From NCBI RefSeq assembly GCF_030815145.1, contig NZ_JAUSWJ010000001.1, forward strand, positions 434,001-498,000: a stretch of 64,000 nt of DNA. Reading direction: 5' to 3'. Positions 9,125 to 18,415 of this stretch are shown here, in pieces (the stretch's first letter is position 1; every line of letters begins with the position of its first letter). The notes beneath the pieces are model-generated. The model did not search any database and had not been told where the DNA came from. It saw only the letters and a program-made list of their open reading frames with translations. The translations under genes and the position numbers were made by a program. The DNA is from Kaistia geumhonensis (lineage in GTDB: Bacteria; Pseudomonadota; Alphaproteobacteria; Rhizobiales; Kaistiaceae).

Positions 9125-10332
9125 TTCGAAGCCTCCGTATCGATCGGCTTCGCATCGGCCGCCCCCGCCGTCCGCGCGACGCCGGATGCGTCGATCGTGA
9201 CGGCGACGGGCGCGACGGTCTCCCCGTCGCGAATCCGCTGCAGCCCGTCGACGATGAGCCGATCACCATCCTTGATCCCCGCGACGACGAGCCAGTCCGT
9301 TCCGGCGGCCTGGATCGTTTCGAGGATCCGCGTCTCGACCTTGTTGTCGGCCGTCAGGAACTTCGCCGTCGCCGCGCCCTTCGCGTTGCGATCCACCGCC
9401 CTCTGCGGCACGAGGAAGCCGTCCTTCGCGGTTCCGAGCGTGATGACCGCCCGGACATACATGCCGGGCAGGAGGTGCGACTCCGGGTTCTTGAAGAGCG
9501 ATCGGATCGTGAAGGTGTCGGTCGTCTGGCTGACCGCGGCGTCCATGGTCTCCAGCGTGCCGGTTTCGGAATAGGTCGAGCCGTCCTCCAGGATCAGCCT
9601 GATCGAGGGCGGGCCTTCGCTTTGCAGGAGCCCGCTCTGGCGCATGGCGCGAAAGCGGAGCAGGTTCGCCGTCGAATCGGAAAGATCGACATAGATCGGG
9701 TCGATCTGCCGGATCGTCGCCAGCGCGGTGGTCTGATTGGCCGTGACGAGCGCGCCCTCGGTCACGGCCGAGGTGCTGATGCGGCCGGCGATCGGCGCAG
9801 TGACTTTCGTGAAGTCGAGATTGATGCGCGCAGCCTCGACCGACGCTTCGGCGGCGGCAACGTCGGCCTTCGCCTGCGCCAGGCTCGCCTTGGCATCGTC
9901 GAGGTTCTGCGCGGTCACCGAATTGGCGCCGACGAGCTGGTTGTAGCGGTCGACCTTGGCCTGCGCGCTGGGCAAGGCGCCGTTCGCCTTTTGAAGGGCC
10001 GCCTCGGCCGCGTCATAGGCGGCCTGATAGCTGCGCGGATCGATCTCGTAGAGAAGGTCGCCGGCCTTGACCTCGGCGCCTTCGGTGAAGACGCGTCGCT
10101 TCACGATCCCGTCGACACGCGGGCGGATATCGGCGACGGCAGAGGCGGCGGTGCGGCCCGCGACCTCCACCGTCAGCGGCACGCCCTGCGGCTTCAGCGT
10201 CACGAAGCCGACTTGCGGCGCGGCCCCGCCTCCAGGTCCGGCCGGCCCGCTCGCGGCCTTCTCGTCGGAACAGGCCGCAAGCGCCGCGGCGAGCGTCAGG
10301 ACCAGCGCGAGGCCCCAGTTGCGCGAAAGCAT
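9121..10332 (-). CDS. RND efflux periplasmic adaptor lipoprotein (AcrA/MexA-like)
   Basis: A 403-residue membrane-fusion protein. The signal sequence ends in a lipobox (LAAC, Cys21), so it should be lipid-anchored. [10 protein letters not shown] begins the barrel region, [22 protein letters not shown] is the lipoyl half motif, a long alpha-hairpin rich in Ala, Lys and Gln follows at about residues 95-165, then the second lipoyl half ([12 protein letters not shown]). It bridges the AcrB-like pump to an outer-membrane channel. The start is preceded by GGAGAG. It is the first gene of a two-gene minus-strand operon; about 200 bases separate it from nadC upstream. Confidence 0.95.
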   Translation of the reverse strand: MLSRNWGLALVLTLAAALAACSDEKAASGPAGPGGGAAPQVGFVTLKPQGVPLTVEVAGRTAASAVADIRPRVDGIVKRRVFTEGAEVKAGDLLYEIDPRSYQAAYDAAEAALQKANGALPSAQAKVDRYNQLVGANSVTAQNLDDAKASLAQAKADVAAAEASVEAARINLDFTKVTAPIAGRISTSAVTEGALVTANQTTALATIRQIDPIYVDLSDSTANLLRFRAMRQSGLLQSEGPPSIRLILEDGSTYSETGTLETMDAAVSQTTDTFTIRSLFKNPESHLLPGMYVRAVITLGTAKDGFLVPQRAVDRNAKGAATAKFLTADNKVETRILETIQAAGTDWLVVAGIKDGDRLIVDGLQRIRDGETVAPVAVTIDASGVARTAGAADAKPIDTEASK

Positions 10333-10532
10333 TCGATCTCTCCAGCCGGGGCGACCGTCCGGTGCCGCGCGATCTGGACGCGCGGAGGACGGCTCACCCG
10401 ATCGGAGCGATCTACAGGGAGAATGTCAGGAGGCTTGGTCGATACGGATCGAATTGTTGCGTCGCAGCAGGCTTCTGTATCCGAAGATGTCTCGCAAGAG
10501 CGCGGACATGAACGGTTACGCTTTCTCTCCCC
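10333..10532 (-). other. Intergenic region between nadC and the RND adaptor gene
   Basis: About 200 bases between the nadC stop and the adaptor start on the same strand. It should hold the efflux promoter and the end of the nad transcript. I could not assign a confident -35/-10 pair, a T-tailed terminator or an operator palindrome. Confidence 0.4.
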
Positions 10533-11414
10533 TCAGAAGTCCAGCCCGATATCGAGGATCGGCGCGCTGTGCGTCAGCCAGCCGACCGAGATCAGGTCGA
10601 CGCCGGTGCCGGCGATCGCCGGGGCCGATTTCGCGTCGACCCGGCCCGAGGCCTCGGTGATCATCCGTCCCGCAACCATTTCCACGGCCTCGGCGAGGGT
10701 CGCGATGTCCATGTTGTCGAGCAGGACGGCATCGGCGCCGACGGCGAGCACCTCCTCGAGCTGGCGCAGCGTATCGACCTCGATCTCGATCTTGACGAGG
10801 TGGCCGATGGATGCGCGGGCGCGCTCCAGCGCCGGACGCACGCCGCCCGCGATGGCGATGTGGTTGTCCTTGATCAGCACCGCGTCGTCGAGGCCGAAGC
10901 GGTGATTGGCGCCGCCGCCGGCGCGGACGGCATATTTCTCGATCGCCCGGTGGCCCGGCGTCGTCTTGCGCGTGCAGACGATCCTGGCCTTGTGGCCGGC
11001 GATCGCCGCGGAAACGGCGGCCGTGGCGCTGGCGATGCCGCTCAGCCGGCTGAGGAAATTGAGCGCCGTCCGCTCCGCCGTGAGGATGCCACGCGCCGGC
11101 CCGGTGACGATCGCCACCATGCGGCCGGGCTCGACCGTACTGCCATCGCCCTTCAGCACGCGGAAGTCGAGGCGCGGGTCGACCAGGCGGAAGGCGAGCG
11201 CGGCGAGGTCGAGGCCGGCCACGACGCCGCCCTGCCGCGCGACGAAGCGCGCTTCGGCCTCGGCATCGGCGGGGACCACGGCATCCGTCGTGATGTCGCC
11301 CGCCCGGCCGAGGTCCTCGACGAGGGCGGCGCGGACGAGCGGCTCGATTAGAAGCGGATGCAGCGGCGGCAGATCCCGAACCATCGGGCGGGCGCTGTTC
11401 ATGGTCATGGTCAC
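10533..11414 (-). CDS. nadC: Nicotinate-nucleotide diphosphorylase (carboxylating), quinolinate phosphoribosyltransferase
   Basis: A protein of about 293 residues that joins quinolinate and PRPP to give nicotinate mononucleotide, the third step of de novo NAD synthesis. Visible signatures are [35 protein letters not shown] with the PRPP-binding Arg/Lys, and [17 protein letters not shown] chose the GTG at 11414 because GAGG lies 5 bases upstream and it forms a GTGA overlap with the nadB stop; the ATG codons at 11408 and 11402 are alternatives that remove only two or four residues. It is the last gene of nadABC. Confidence 0.95.
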   Translation of the reverse strand: MTMTMNSARPMVRDLPPLHPLLIEPLVRAALVEDLGRAGDITTDAVVPADAEAEARFVARQGGVVAGLDLAALAFRLVDPRLDFRVLKGDGSTVEPGRMVAIVTGPARGILTAERTALNFLSRLSGIASATAAVSAAIAGHKARIVCTRKTTPGHRAIEKYAVRAGGGANHRFGLDDAVLIKDNHIAIAGGVRPALERARASIGHLVKIEIEVDTLRQLEEVLAVGADAVLLDNMDIATLAEAVEMVAGRMITEASGRVDAKSAPAIAGTGVDLISVGWLTHSAPILDIGLDF

Positions 11415-12967
11415 GCGATCCTCGCGGCCGGAAGATTGGATTCGACGATCTCGGACGCGGCGCTCATGACCGTGTCGAGGGTGAGAAAGGTGCGGCGGGG
11501 GAAGGTCTCCCGCGCCGGATGGTCGCTTCGGAAATGGGCGCCCCGGCTCTCGCGGCGCCGATAGGCCCCGACGGCCACCAAGAGCGCCGCCAGCGCCGGA
11601 TCGGCGGTGGCAGTCCGGCCGGAAGCCAGCGGCAGCAGGTCCCTCACCGCCTGGCGGAACCCGTCGGCATCGCGAAGGACGCCGGCATGGCGCGCCAGGA
11701 TCGGCCGGATCGGTCCGGGGTTGTCCGGAGGCAGCGGTGCCGCGGCGGCCGGCATGAACCGCCCTTCGGCCGGAGCCGGACGCGCCTCGATGCTCGCGGC
11801 GACGGCCGCGGCCAGCACCACCGCCTCCGTCAGGGAATTGCTCGCCAGGCGGTTGGCGCCGTGCAGCCCGGTGCTCGCGACCTCGCCGGCGGCCCACAGT
11901 CCTTCGACCGTGCTTTGTCCGTCGGCATCCACAGCGACGCCGCCCATATGGTAGTGGGCCGCCGGCCGCACAGGGATCGGGTCGCGTTCGGGATCGACCC
12001 CTTCGGCGCGGCAGATCGCGGCGATCGATGGGAACCGTCTCGCGAAGCCGTTGCCCGGTCTTTCGCGCGCGTCGAGGAAGACGCGGTGACCGGCTTCGAT
12101 CTGGCGCCAGATGGCGCGGGCGACGATATCGCGGGGGGCGAGTTCGGCGCCAGGCTCGGCGGCGAGAAAGCGGTGTCCCGCCTCGTCGACAAGAGCGGCG
12201 CCCTCGCCGCGCACGGCTTCGCTCACGAGGCGCATCGGCCGCGCCGCCGAGGCGAAGGCCGTCGGATGGAACTGGACGAATTCCGGATCGGCGATCACCG
12301 CGCCGGCGCGGGCCGCGAGGACGAGCCCCTGTCCGAAGCAGCCGCGGGGATTGGTGCTCTCCTCATAGAGGCCGCCGATGCCGCCTGTCGCGAGGACCAC
12401 CCGGCGGGTCGGAAGGACGGCGACGCCTTCGGACCTAGCGATGAGGACACCGGCCACCGATCCATGGGCGTCGGTCAGCAGGCGGCGAATCTCGGCCTGT
12501 TCGAGGCAGGCGATGGAGGGTGTCGCGCGCACCGCCGCGACGAGCGCGCGGACGATCTCGCGGCCCGTACCGTCGCCCTCGGCATGGACGATCCGGTTGC
12601 GGCCATGAGCGGCCTCGAGGCCCAGGCGAAATCCTCCATCGGTATGCCGGTCGAAGCCGACACCGAAGCGGGCGAGCGCGGCGATGGCCGCCGGCGCCGC
12701 GTCGACGATGCGCCGGACGGTCGCTTCGTCGCAGAGGCCGTCGCCGGCCGCGATCGTGTCCTCGGCATGGAGGGTGGGATGATCGTCCCCGCCCATCGCG
12801 GCCGCCATGCCACCCTGCGCCCAGGGACTGGACGCCTCGGCGCCGAGCGGCGCCTTGGTAACGAGGACCACCGGCCGCGGCGCCAGAAACAGCGCCGTGG
12901 CGAGGCCGGCGAGGCCGGCTCCGACGATGACCGGTCGGCCGGCAAGGTCGCGGAGATCCGGGGTCAC
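11411..12967 (-). CDS. nadB: L-aspartate oxidase
   Basis: A 518-residue flavoprotein that oxidises L-aspartate to iminoaspartate for quinolinate synthesis. The dinucleotide fold [13 protein letters not shown] is at about residues 14-26, followed by [14 protein letters not shown], the [12 protein letters not shown] flavin block, [24 protein letters not shown] and [14 protein letters not shown], all standard for the succinate dehydrogenase/aspartate oxidase family. It begins with GTG overlapping the nadA stop (GTGA at 12964-12967), showing tight coupling in nadA-nadB-nadC. Compared with longer homologues the C-terminal helical domain is short but present. Confidence 0.96.
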   Translation of the reverse strand: MTPDLRDLAGRPVIVGAGLAGLATALFLAPRPVVLVTKAPLGAEASSPWAQGGMAAAMGGDDHPTLHAEDTIAAGDGLCDEATVRRIVDAAPAAIAALARFGVGFDRHTDGGFRLGLEAAHGRNRIVHAEGDGTGREIVRALVAAVRATPSIACLEQAEIRRLLTDAHGSVAGVLIARSEGVAVLPTRRVVLATGGIGGLYEESTNPRGCFGQGLVLAARAGAVIADPEFVQFHPTAFASAARPMRLVSEAVRGEGAALVDEAGHRFLAAEPGAELAPRDIVARAIWRQIEAGHRVFLDARERPGNGFARRFPSIAAICRAEGVDPERDPIPVRPAAHYHMGGVAVDADGQSTVEGLWAAGEVASTGLHGANRLASNSLTEAVVLAAAVAASIEARPAPAEGRFMPAAAAPLPPDNPGPIRPILARHAGVLRDADGFRQAVRDLLPLASGRTATADPALAALLVAVGAYRRRESRGAHFRSDHPARETFPRRTFLTLDTVMSAASEIVESNLPAARIA

Positions 12968-13971
12968 AGCGCCAGCATCCTCTCGACAGAGAGCCGCGCA
13001 CGGTCGGCAACCGCCGGGTCGATGGTTACGACGTGACGGTTTTCCTCGAGGGCGCGGCGGATATTGGCGAGCGTGATCCGCTTCATGTGCGGGCAGAGAT
13101 TACACGGGCGCACGAAGTCGAGATCCGGATAACGGACGGCGACATTGTCGCTCATCGAGCACTCGGTGAGGAGGACGAGCCGCGGCGGACGGCGCGTCTC
13201 GACATAGTCGGTCATGGCAGCGGTCGAGCCGGAGAAGTCCGCTTCGGCGACCACTTCGGGCGGGCATTCGGGATGGGCGAGCACGGTGACGCCCGGATAG
13301 GCGTCGCGCAGCTCCCGCACATCCGCCGCCGTGAACAATTCGTGCACCTCGCAGCGGCCGGCCCAGCTGATGATCTCGACGCCGGTTTCGGCGGCGACAT
13401 TGCGGGCGAGGTACTGGTCGGGAAGCATGATGACGCGCGGCACGCCGAGCGACTCGACGATGCGCTTCGCATTGCCGGAGGTGCAGCAGATGTCGACCTC
13501 GGCCTTCACCGCCGCCGTCGTGTTGACATAGGCGACGATCGGCACGCCCGGATGAGCGGCGCGCAGCAGGCGAACATCCTCGGGCGTGATCGACTCCGCC
13601 AGCGAGCAGCCCGCCTCCATGTCCGGCATCAGGACAGTCTTCGAGGGGTTCATCAGCTTGGCGGTCTCGGCCATGAACGAGACCCCGGCCAGCACGATGA
13701 CATCCGCCTCGACGGTCATCGCCTCGCGGGCCAGCGCAAGGCTGTCGCCGACGATGTCGGCGACGCCGTGGAAGATCTCGGGCGTCTGGTAGTTGTGCGC
13801 CAGCACGACGGCGTTGCGCTCGCGCTTCAGCGCGAGGATCGCCTCGACATCATCGGCGAAGAGCGCCCAGTCCGCCGGCGGGACGACCGAGCGGATGGGC
13901 TCGTAAAGCGCGGCGAGCCGTGCGTTGCGATCGCCCGGAAGCGTGGCGAGAGCGGAAGCGGCGGGAGGCAT
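12964..13971 (-). CDS. nadA: Quinolinate synthase
   Basis: A protein of about 335 residues that condenses iminoaspartate with dihydroxyacetone phosphate using a 4Fe-4S cluster. VVLAHNYQTPEI, GVSFMAETAKL, CCTSGNAKRIVESLG, HPECPPEVV and CNLCPHMKRITL are the family blocks and supply the cluster cysteines. The open frame also has a TTG six bases upstream (13977), but the ATG at 13971 gives the more natural start. The start region is overlapped by the candidate NadQ operator, so repression should act at or near initiation. First gene of nadABC. Confidence 0.96.
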   Translation of the reverse strand: MPPAASALATLPGDRNARLAALYEPIRSVVPPADWALFADDVEAILALKRERNAVVLAHNYQTPEIFHGVADIVGDSLALAREAMTVEADVIVLAGVSFMAETAKLMNPSKTVLMPDMEAGCSLAESITPEDVRLLRAAHPGVPIVAYVNTTAAVKAEVDICCTSGNAKRIVESLGVPRVIMLPDQYLARNVAAETGVEIISWAGRCEVHELFTAADVRELRDAYPGVTVLAHPECPPEVVAEADFSGSTAAMTDYVETRRPPRLVLLTECSMSDNVAVRYPDLDFVRPCNLCPHMKRITLANIRRALEENRHVVTIDPAVADRARLSVERMLAL

Positions 13972-13977
13972 GGGCAA

Positions 13978-14024
13978 TACTCATTCTGAGCATAAGACGA
14001 CTATATGCTTATCCTGAGCATAAA
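13978..14024 (-). promoter_or_regulatory. Candidate NadQ operator between nadQ and nadA
   Basis: This AT-rich 52-base gap contains two related half-palindromic elements. TGAGCATAA occurs at 13987-13995 and again at 14015-14023, 28 bases apart. The first belongs to TACTCA-TTC-TGAGCATA (13978-13994); the second to TATGCT-7-AGCATA (14004-14022), whose arms are perfect 6-mers. Position directly before nadA and next to the regulator gene fits a repressor site. The identity of the binding protein is inferred from context. Confidence 0.72.
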
Positions 14025-14029
14025 CCCTG

Positions 14030-14998
14030 TCAAGTGCGAACGAGCGGCAGCTTGGTTCCGGCGATGGAGCGTTCGAGCTCGACGGCGGGGCGGAAGCGGA
14101 AGAGCTTGGCGGGCCGGCCGGGCAGTTCCGCGGCCGTTTCGCCCGTTTCCTCGACCAGTTCCTGCTGTTCGACGAGGCGGCGGAAATTCTGCTTGTGAAC
14201 GAGCCGGCCGCCCAGCGCCTCGACGCAGCGCTGCAGTTGCAGCAGCGTGAAGGACGGCGGCATCAGTTCGAAGACCACGGGACGGTACTTGATCTTGGCC
14301 CGGAGGCGCGCGATTCCCGTCGCGAGGATGCGGCGATGGTCGGCGATCATCTCCCGGCCGGGCAGCACGGCTCCGCCCTTCCCGCCTCCGCGAACCGCCT
14401 CGGCGACCAGCCCGGCTTCGAACAGAAGCTCGTAGCGCTGAAGGGTCAGTTCCTCGTTCCAGGCATTGCCGGCGAGACCGAAGGCGAGCGCGATGCGCTG
14501 CCGGCGCTCGGCCGCCTGCGCTTCCGTCGCGCCGAGATTGGCGAAGGCGTTGAGCGCCGGGAGGATGACCGAATCGAGGTTGGGCGGGCGGCCGGCGCGC
14601 CAGTCCTCCCACGGGAAATAGTCATACCAGCTCCGCCAGCTGTCGCCCGCGGGGCGCGACGCGTCCTCGCGCGTCAGCCCGAGATAGCTGATCGAGATGA
14701 CGCGGCCCAGCGCGACGCCTTCCGCGCGGTCGCGATCGGCGAAGGTGTAGAGCTGCTCGACATAGCCGAGCGGGTGATGCGTCTGCTGCTCGACCCAGTC
14801 GCGGAGGCCGGACTGGAGCGAACGGTGCTCCAGTTCGAAGGGGCCAGACGGCAGCGCACGGCCGCCGTCGAGCGTCATCAGGCGCGGCTCGCCGCCCGTC
14901 ACCGCCACGAGGACGGCGATGAGATTGACCTCGACAGCGCGCTGCGCGCCCACATCGGGACTGCCGACCGTTGTCCCGCCCGCCTTCGTTTTTGCCAC
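14030..14998 (-). CDS. nadQ: NadQ-type transcriptional regulator of NAD synthesis (COG4111)
   Basis: About 322 residues. The first two thirds resemble a degenerate Nudix domain (VNLIAVLVAVTGGEPRLMT, then the RPAGDSWRSWYDYFPWEDWR segment), lacking a full Nudix box; the last third, with FELMPPSFTLLQLQRCVEALGG and NFRRLV, reads as a winged-helix module as in NrtR-like regulators. In Rhizobiales this family is proposed to repress nadABC according to NAD status. The GTG at 14998 is chosen because GAGGGG lies just upstream; an ATG at 15037 would add 13 residues but has no ribosome-binding site. It lies directly upstream of nadA on the same strand with the operator between. Recognition rests on family memory plus context. 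Confidence 0.78.
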   Translation of the reverse strand: MAKTKAGGTTVGSPDVGAQRAVEVNLIAVLVAVTGGEPRLMTLDGGRALPSGPFELEHRSLQSGLRDWVEQQTHHPLGYVEQLYTFADRDRAEGVALGRVISISYLGLTREDASRPAGDSWRSWYDYFPWEDWRAGRPPNLDSVILPALNAFANLGATEAQAAERRQRIALAFGLAGNAWNEELTLQRYELLFEAGLVAEAVRGGGKGGAVLPGREMIADHRRILATGIARLRAKIKYRPVVFELMPPSFTLLQLQRCVEALGGRLVHKQNFRRLVEQQELVEETGETAAELPGRPAKLFRFRPAVELERSIAGTKLPLVRT

Positions 14999-15064
14999 GC
15001 CGCCCCTCGCCCGAGATGAACCGGGCGAGAGTAGCATTTCATCGGAGCCGAGGCAGCGGCCGGC

Positions 15065-15862
15065 TCAGCGCAGCGTCAGGCCGCCATCCACGGTGTGGAT
15101 TTCGCCGGTCGTGAAGGAGGCGGCGTCGCTTGCGAGATAGACGACCGAACCGGCCAGTTCGTCCACCGAGCCGATCCGGTCCATGACCGCGCCCTTCGCC
15201 CAGTGATTGGCGACGACGTCGGGATGCTCGCGAAGAACCTCGTCGGTCAGCTCCGTGCGGATATAGCCGGGTGCCAGCGCGTTGACGCGGATGCCGTGCT
15301 CGGCCCATTCGGTGGCGAGGCACTTGGTCAGCATGTGCAGGCCGGCCTTCGAGACGTTGTATGCGGCGTGGCGGAACGGCCAGTTGACGATGCGGCCGGA
15401 CATCGAGCCGATATTGATGATCGAGCCGCTCTTCTGGCGGATCATCATCCGTCCGATCGCCTGGCTGACCAGGAAGACGCCGTCGAGATTGACGCTCATG
15501 GTCTCGCGCCAGGACTGGAACGGATAGTCCTCGGCATTGCCGGGCAGCACGATGCCGGCATTGTTGATGAGGATGTCGCAGAGGCCCCAGCGCGCGTCGA
15601 CTTCTTCTGCCATGCGGGTCACGTCGGCCGGATCGGCGACGTCGGCCTTGATGACGAAGCTGTCGCGGCCGGCGGCGCGGAATTCGTCGGCCAACGCCTC
15701 GGCGCGGTCGACCGTCGAGCGCACCACGATGGCGACATCGGCGCCATGGGCGGCGAGCGCCTCGGCAAGCGCGCGCCCGATGCCGCGCGAGCCGCCGGTC
15801 ACCACGGCCTTGCGGCCCGTCAGATCGAACATGCGCGCATAATCGCGCTTCTCAAGCGTCAT
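15065..15862 (-). CDS. Short-chain dehydrogenase/reductase (SDR)
   Basis: A 265-residue classical SDR. The cofactor motif TGGSRGIG is at 22-29, NNAG at 100-103, the catalytic Ser in INIGSMSG near 153, and Tyr168-x3-Lys172 in AAYNVSKAG. The closest-looking functional groups are gluconate 5-dehydrogenase and 3-oxoacyl-ACP reductase-like enzymes. The start follows GGGAGGAA. It lies 36 bases after a GMC oxidoreductase gene and in the same direction, under a GntR/FCD regulator, so a role in sugar-acid or polyol oxidation is more likely than in fatty-acid synthesis. Confidence 0.9.
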   Translation of the reverse strand: MTLEKRDYARMFDLTGRKAVVTGGSRGIGRALAEALAAHGADVAIVVRSTVDRAEALADEFRAAGRDSFVIKADVADPADVTRMAEEVDARWGLCDILINNAGIVLPGNAEDYPFQSWRETMSVNLDGVFLVSQAIGRMMIRQKSGSIINIGSMSGRIVNWPFRHAAYNVSKAGLHMLTKCLATEWAEHGIRVNALAPGYIRTELTDEVLREHPDVVANHWAKGAVMDRIGSVDELAGSVVYLASDAASFTTGEIHTVDGGLTLR

Positions 15863-15898
15863 GAAGTTCCTCCCGAAAGATATTGAAATAGCGTGTGA

Positions 15899-17452
15899 TC
15901 AGGCTGCCGCCGATGTCACGGGCGCACTTGTCTCGCCGAGCTGCTTCAGGATAGCCTCGGCTGAGCGCAGCGCTTGAGCCACGATGGTCAGCGACGGGTT
16001 GAAGGCGGTCGACGACGGCAGGAACGAGGCATCGACGACATAGAGGTTGTCGATGTCCCAGACCCGGCAGTCGGGATCGAGCACCGAGCTCGCCGGGTCG
16101 GTGCCGAAGCGCGCCGTTCCGCACTGATGCATCGCGACCTTGATATCCATCTTCTGCGTGATGATGAGCGGATAGCCGAGCGCACGCATGTGCTGCGACC
16201 AGACCTTCACCAGCTCGCCATGCGATTTCAGATTGTTGGCGGTGTAGGCGACGCGGATCGTGCCGTCCTTCTCGACGCTGACGCGGTTGTTCGGATCGGG
16301 GAGATCCTCGGACATCAGCCACCAGTCGACCGAGCGCTCGGCGAAGAGGCCCATCGCCCAGTCCGGCGCCCAGGGCGCATTGGCCGTGAGCATGCCGGAC
16401 TGCAGCTTGCCGAGGCCCTGCACATTGCCGAGCGGATAGGGCCGGTAGTCGTTGGCGAGGTAGTAGTCGTTGACGGCCAGCGTCTTCTGGAAGACGACGC
16501 GGTTCTTGCGGAAGGGCGAGATCGCCATCATCGCCGTGTTGTTGTGGGCCATGTAGTTGCGGCCGAGCTGGTCCGACTCGTTGTTGCCGAGCCCGCGCGG
16601 ATGCTTGTCATTGGCCGAGCGCAGGAGCAGCGCCGACGAATTGACCGCGCCCGCCGCCGAGACGACGATGCGCGCGGCGATGGTCCGCACCGTGCCGCCA
16701 TGCTCGACCTCGACGCCAGTGACGCGGCGGCCGCTCGGATCGGTCAGGATGCGGCGGACGAAGGCTTCGGTCGCCAGCGTGACGCCGCCCTTGGCGAGTG
16801 CGGGATCGACGAGGCGCACCTCGGCGTCGCCCTTCGCGCCGATCTTGCACGCGAAGCCGTCGCAGGTGGCGCAGCGCGCGCAGGCGCCGCCATCGTGATA
16901 GTCGACTGCGATCGGCAGCGGAAATGGCCGGAGGCCGCGCGATTTGAGCTTTGCCGCGATGGCTGCGATCTCCGGCTCGTGGCCGATCGGGGGATGCGGC
17001 ATCGGTCCGGAGCGCGGCGGCTCGACCGGGTCGAGGCCGGCCTCGCCATGCGTCCCCATCAGCCTCTCGGCGCGGGCGTAATAAGGCTCGAACGTCTCGT
17101 AGCTCACGGGCCAGGCCGGTGCGACGCCGGCCTCGTGCTGGAGCGCGCCGAAATCCTCCTTGCGGAAGCGGACCGTCGCGGCGCCGAAGAATTTCGAGTT
17201 GCCGCCGACATAGTAATAGGTGCTCGGCGCGAACAGGTTGCCGTCACGGTCGCGCCACTGCTCCTTCGCCGCGAACTTGCGGCGGTGAAACACGGCGTCG
17301 ACGCTCCACAGTTCCGGCTCGCGGCGAAGGCGCGGCCCGCGTTCCAGCATCAGAATGTCGCGTCCAGGCGCCGCGAGGCTGTTGGCAAGCGCGCCGCCGC
17401 CGACACCGGCCCCGATGATCACGATGTCGTAGCTGTCTTTCAGCTCGCTCAT
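15899..17452 (-). CDS. GMC family FAD-dependent oxidoreductase
   Basis: A 517-residue flavoenzyme of the glucose-methanol-choline family, subgroup near gluconate/fructose dehydrogenase large subunits. The FAD-binding GAGVGGG motif is at the N-terminus, and the C-terminal GMC domain carries HQCGTARFG and the SSTAFNPSLTIVAQALR closing block. No signal peptide is seen and no cytochrome or small-subunit gene is adjacent, so it is probably cytoplasmic or peripheral. The start at 17452 is fixed by GGAGGAGACGAGG directly upstream; an in-frame extension to 17566 is rejected. A short cysteine-rich patch (CARCATCDGFACK) in the middle could hold a metal or iron-sulfur centre and is conserved in this subgroup. 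Confidence 0.92.
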   Translation of the reverse strand: MSELKDSYDIVIIGAGVGGGALANSLAAPGRDILMLERGPRLRREPELWSVDAVFHRRKFAAKEQWRDRDGNLFAPSTYYYVGGNSKFFGAATVRFRKEDFGALQHEAGVAPAWPVSYETFEPYYARAERLMGTHGEAGLDPVEPPRSGPMPHPPIGHEPEIAAIAAKLKSRGLRPFPLPIAVDYHDGGACARCATCDGFACKIGAKGDAEVRLVDPALAKGGVTLATEAFVRRILTDPSGRRVTGVEVEHGGTVRTIAARIVVSAAGAVNSSALLLRSANDKHPRGLGNNESDQLGRNYMAHNNTAMMAISPFRKNRVVFQKTLAVNDYYLANDYRPYPLGNVQGLGKLQSGMLTANAPWAPDWAMGLFAERSVDWWLMSEDLPDPNNRVSVEKDGTIRVAYTANNLKSHGELVKVWSQHMRALGYPLIITQKMDIKVAMHQCGTARFGTDPASSVLDPDCRVWDIDNLYVVDASFLPSSTAFNPSLTIVAQALRSAEAILKQLGETSAPVTSAAA

Positions 17453-17525
17453 CCTCGTCTCCTCCCTCGCGACCGACCCTCGTGGCGAAGGCGCCGCCCT
17501 GACTGCTTGATGGCCGGCCTTGCGG

Positions 17526-18251
17526 TCAGCGTTCGAACCGCGGATTGCGCGGCCTGAAATAAACACCCTCGCGATAGAGGCTGCTCATGACGGCGAACGA
17601 CCCCTCGAGGTGAATCCGCATCGCGAGCTCCGCCTGGTCGGCGCTCTGCCGCTCGAGCGCGCGCACGACCGCGTCGTGCTGCTCCGTCACCTCGGCGAGA
17701 TGGCCCGGCACCGGCGCGCTCAGCTGCCGCATGCGGTCGAGATGGGCCTTCACGAGCGTGATGAACTTCCACATGCGCGGGAAGCGGCTGATCTCGGCGA
17801 TGGCGGCGTGGAAGGCGTCGTCGACCTCGATGTAGTCCTGCAGGGCGCCACGGCTGAGGATGTCGCGCATCTCGGCGATGAGGCCGTCGAGCCGGGCGAT
17901 GTCGGCCGGGGTCGCGTGCTGCGCGGCGCGGCGGACCGATTCGATCTCGAGCGCGCGGCGGATGACGAAGCCCTCCTCCGCGACTTCGTAGGAGATCTTG
18001 CTGACATAGGTTCCCGAATGCGGGAACACCTCGACCAGATCCTCGTCGGAAAGGCGCTTCAGCGCTTCCCGGACGGGCGTGCGCGAGACGCCGTGCTCCA
18101 GGCAAAGCTCTTTTTCGGAGATGGCGGCGCCGGGCTCCATCGCCAAGCGGACGATGGCATGACGCAGAATGCCATATATCTGCTCGGCTTTCTGCGCTGG
18201 ACGCTCTTGCTGGGGCATGGCCAAGGATCGCACCGAAGCTTCTGCTTTCAT
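17526..18251 (-). CDS. GntR family regulator, FCD (FadR-C-terminal) type
   Basis: A 241-residue repressor or activator. The winged helix (EKELCLEHGVSRTPVREALKRL) spans about residues 35-80, and an all-helical FCD effector domain fills the rest, with the metal or ligand residues expected in DDAFHAAI and in HLAEVTEQHDAVV. These proteins usually sense sugar acids or other organic acids. It precedes the GMC and SDR genes on the minus strand and is divergent from the iron-type alcohol dehydrogenase gene, so it may control both arms through the 164-base region between. The ATG at 18251 is preferred; 18218 is an alternative. Confidence 0.9.
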   Translation of the reverse strand: MKAEASVRSLAMPQQERPAQKAEQIYGILRHAIVRLAMEPGAAISEKELCLEHGVSRTPVREALKRLSDEDLVEVFPHSGTYVSKISYEVAEEGFVIRRALEIESVRRAAQHATPADIARLDGLIAEMRDILSRGALQDYIEVDDAFHAAIAEISRFPRMWKFITLVKAHLDRMRQLSAPVPGHLAEVTEQHDAVVRALERQSADQAELAMRIHLEGSFAVMSSLYREGVYFRPRNPRFER

Positions 18252-18289
18252 TACTTTTTTTCTCAAGCGGAAACGGGCATTGACATCGC

Positions 18290-18318
18290 TTGTTTGGTCT
18301 GGCTTCACTAACTCATAT
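18290..18318 (+). promoter_or_regulatory. Candidate promoter for the alcohol dehydrogenase operon
   Basis: In the divergent region 18252-18415, TTGTTT (18290-18295) and TCATAT (18313-18318) are separated by 17 bases. A TTGACA (18280-18285) overlaps the same area without a well-spaced -10. The stretch is locally AT-rich compared with the flanks. A GntR/FCD operator is expected here but I could not define one. Confidence 0.35.
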
Positions 18319-18415
18319 ATCGGTTGGCGGCGCAAGCGGCAATGCCTAGGGTGTGTCGTCACTGGCTGGATCGGGCGGTTCACGCCCGGCGCAATGGGAA
18401 GAAAGCGGTTCGAGG

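Noticed and set aside
13972-13977. TTG start for nadA at 13977
   Set aside because: The ATG at 13971 is six bases inside and more usual; the TTG lies within the operator-like repeat and has poor spacing to any Shine-Dalgarno sequence.
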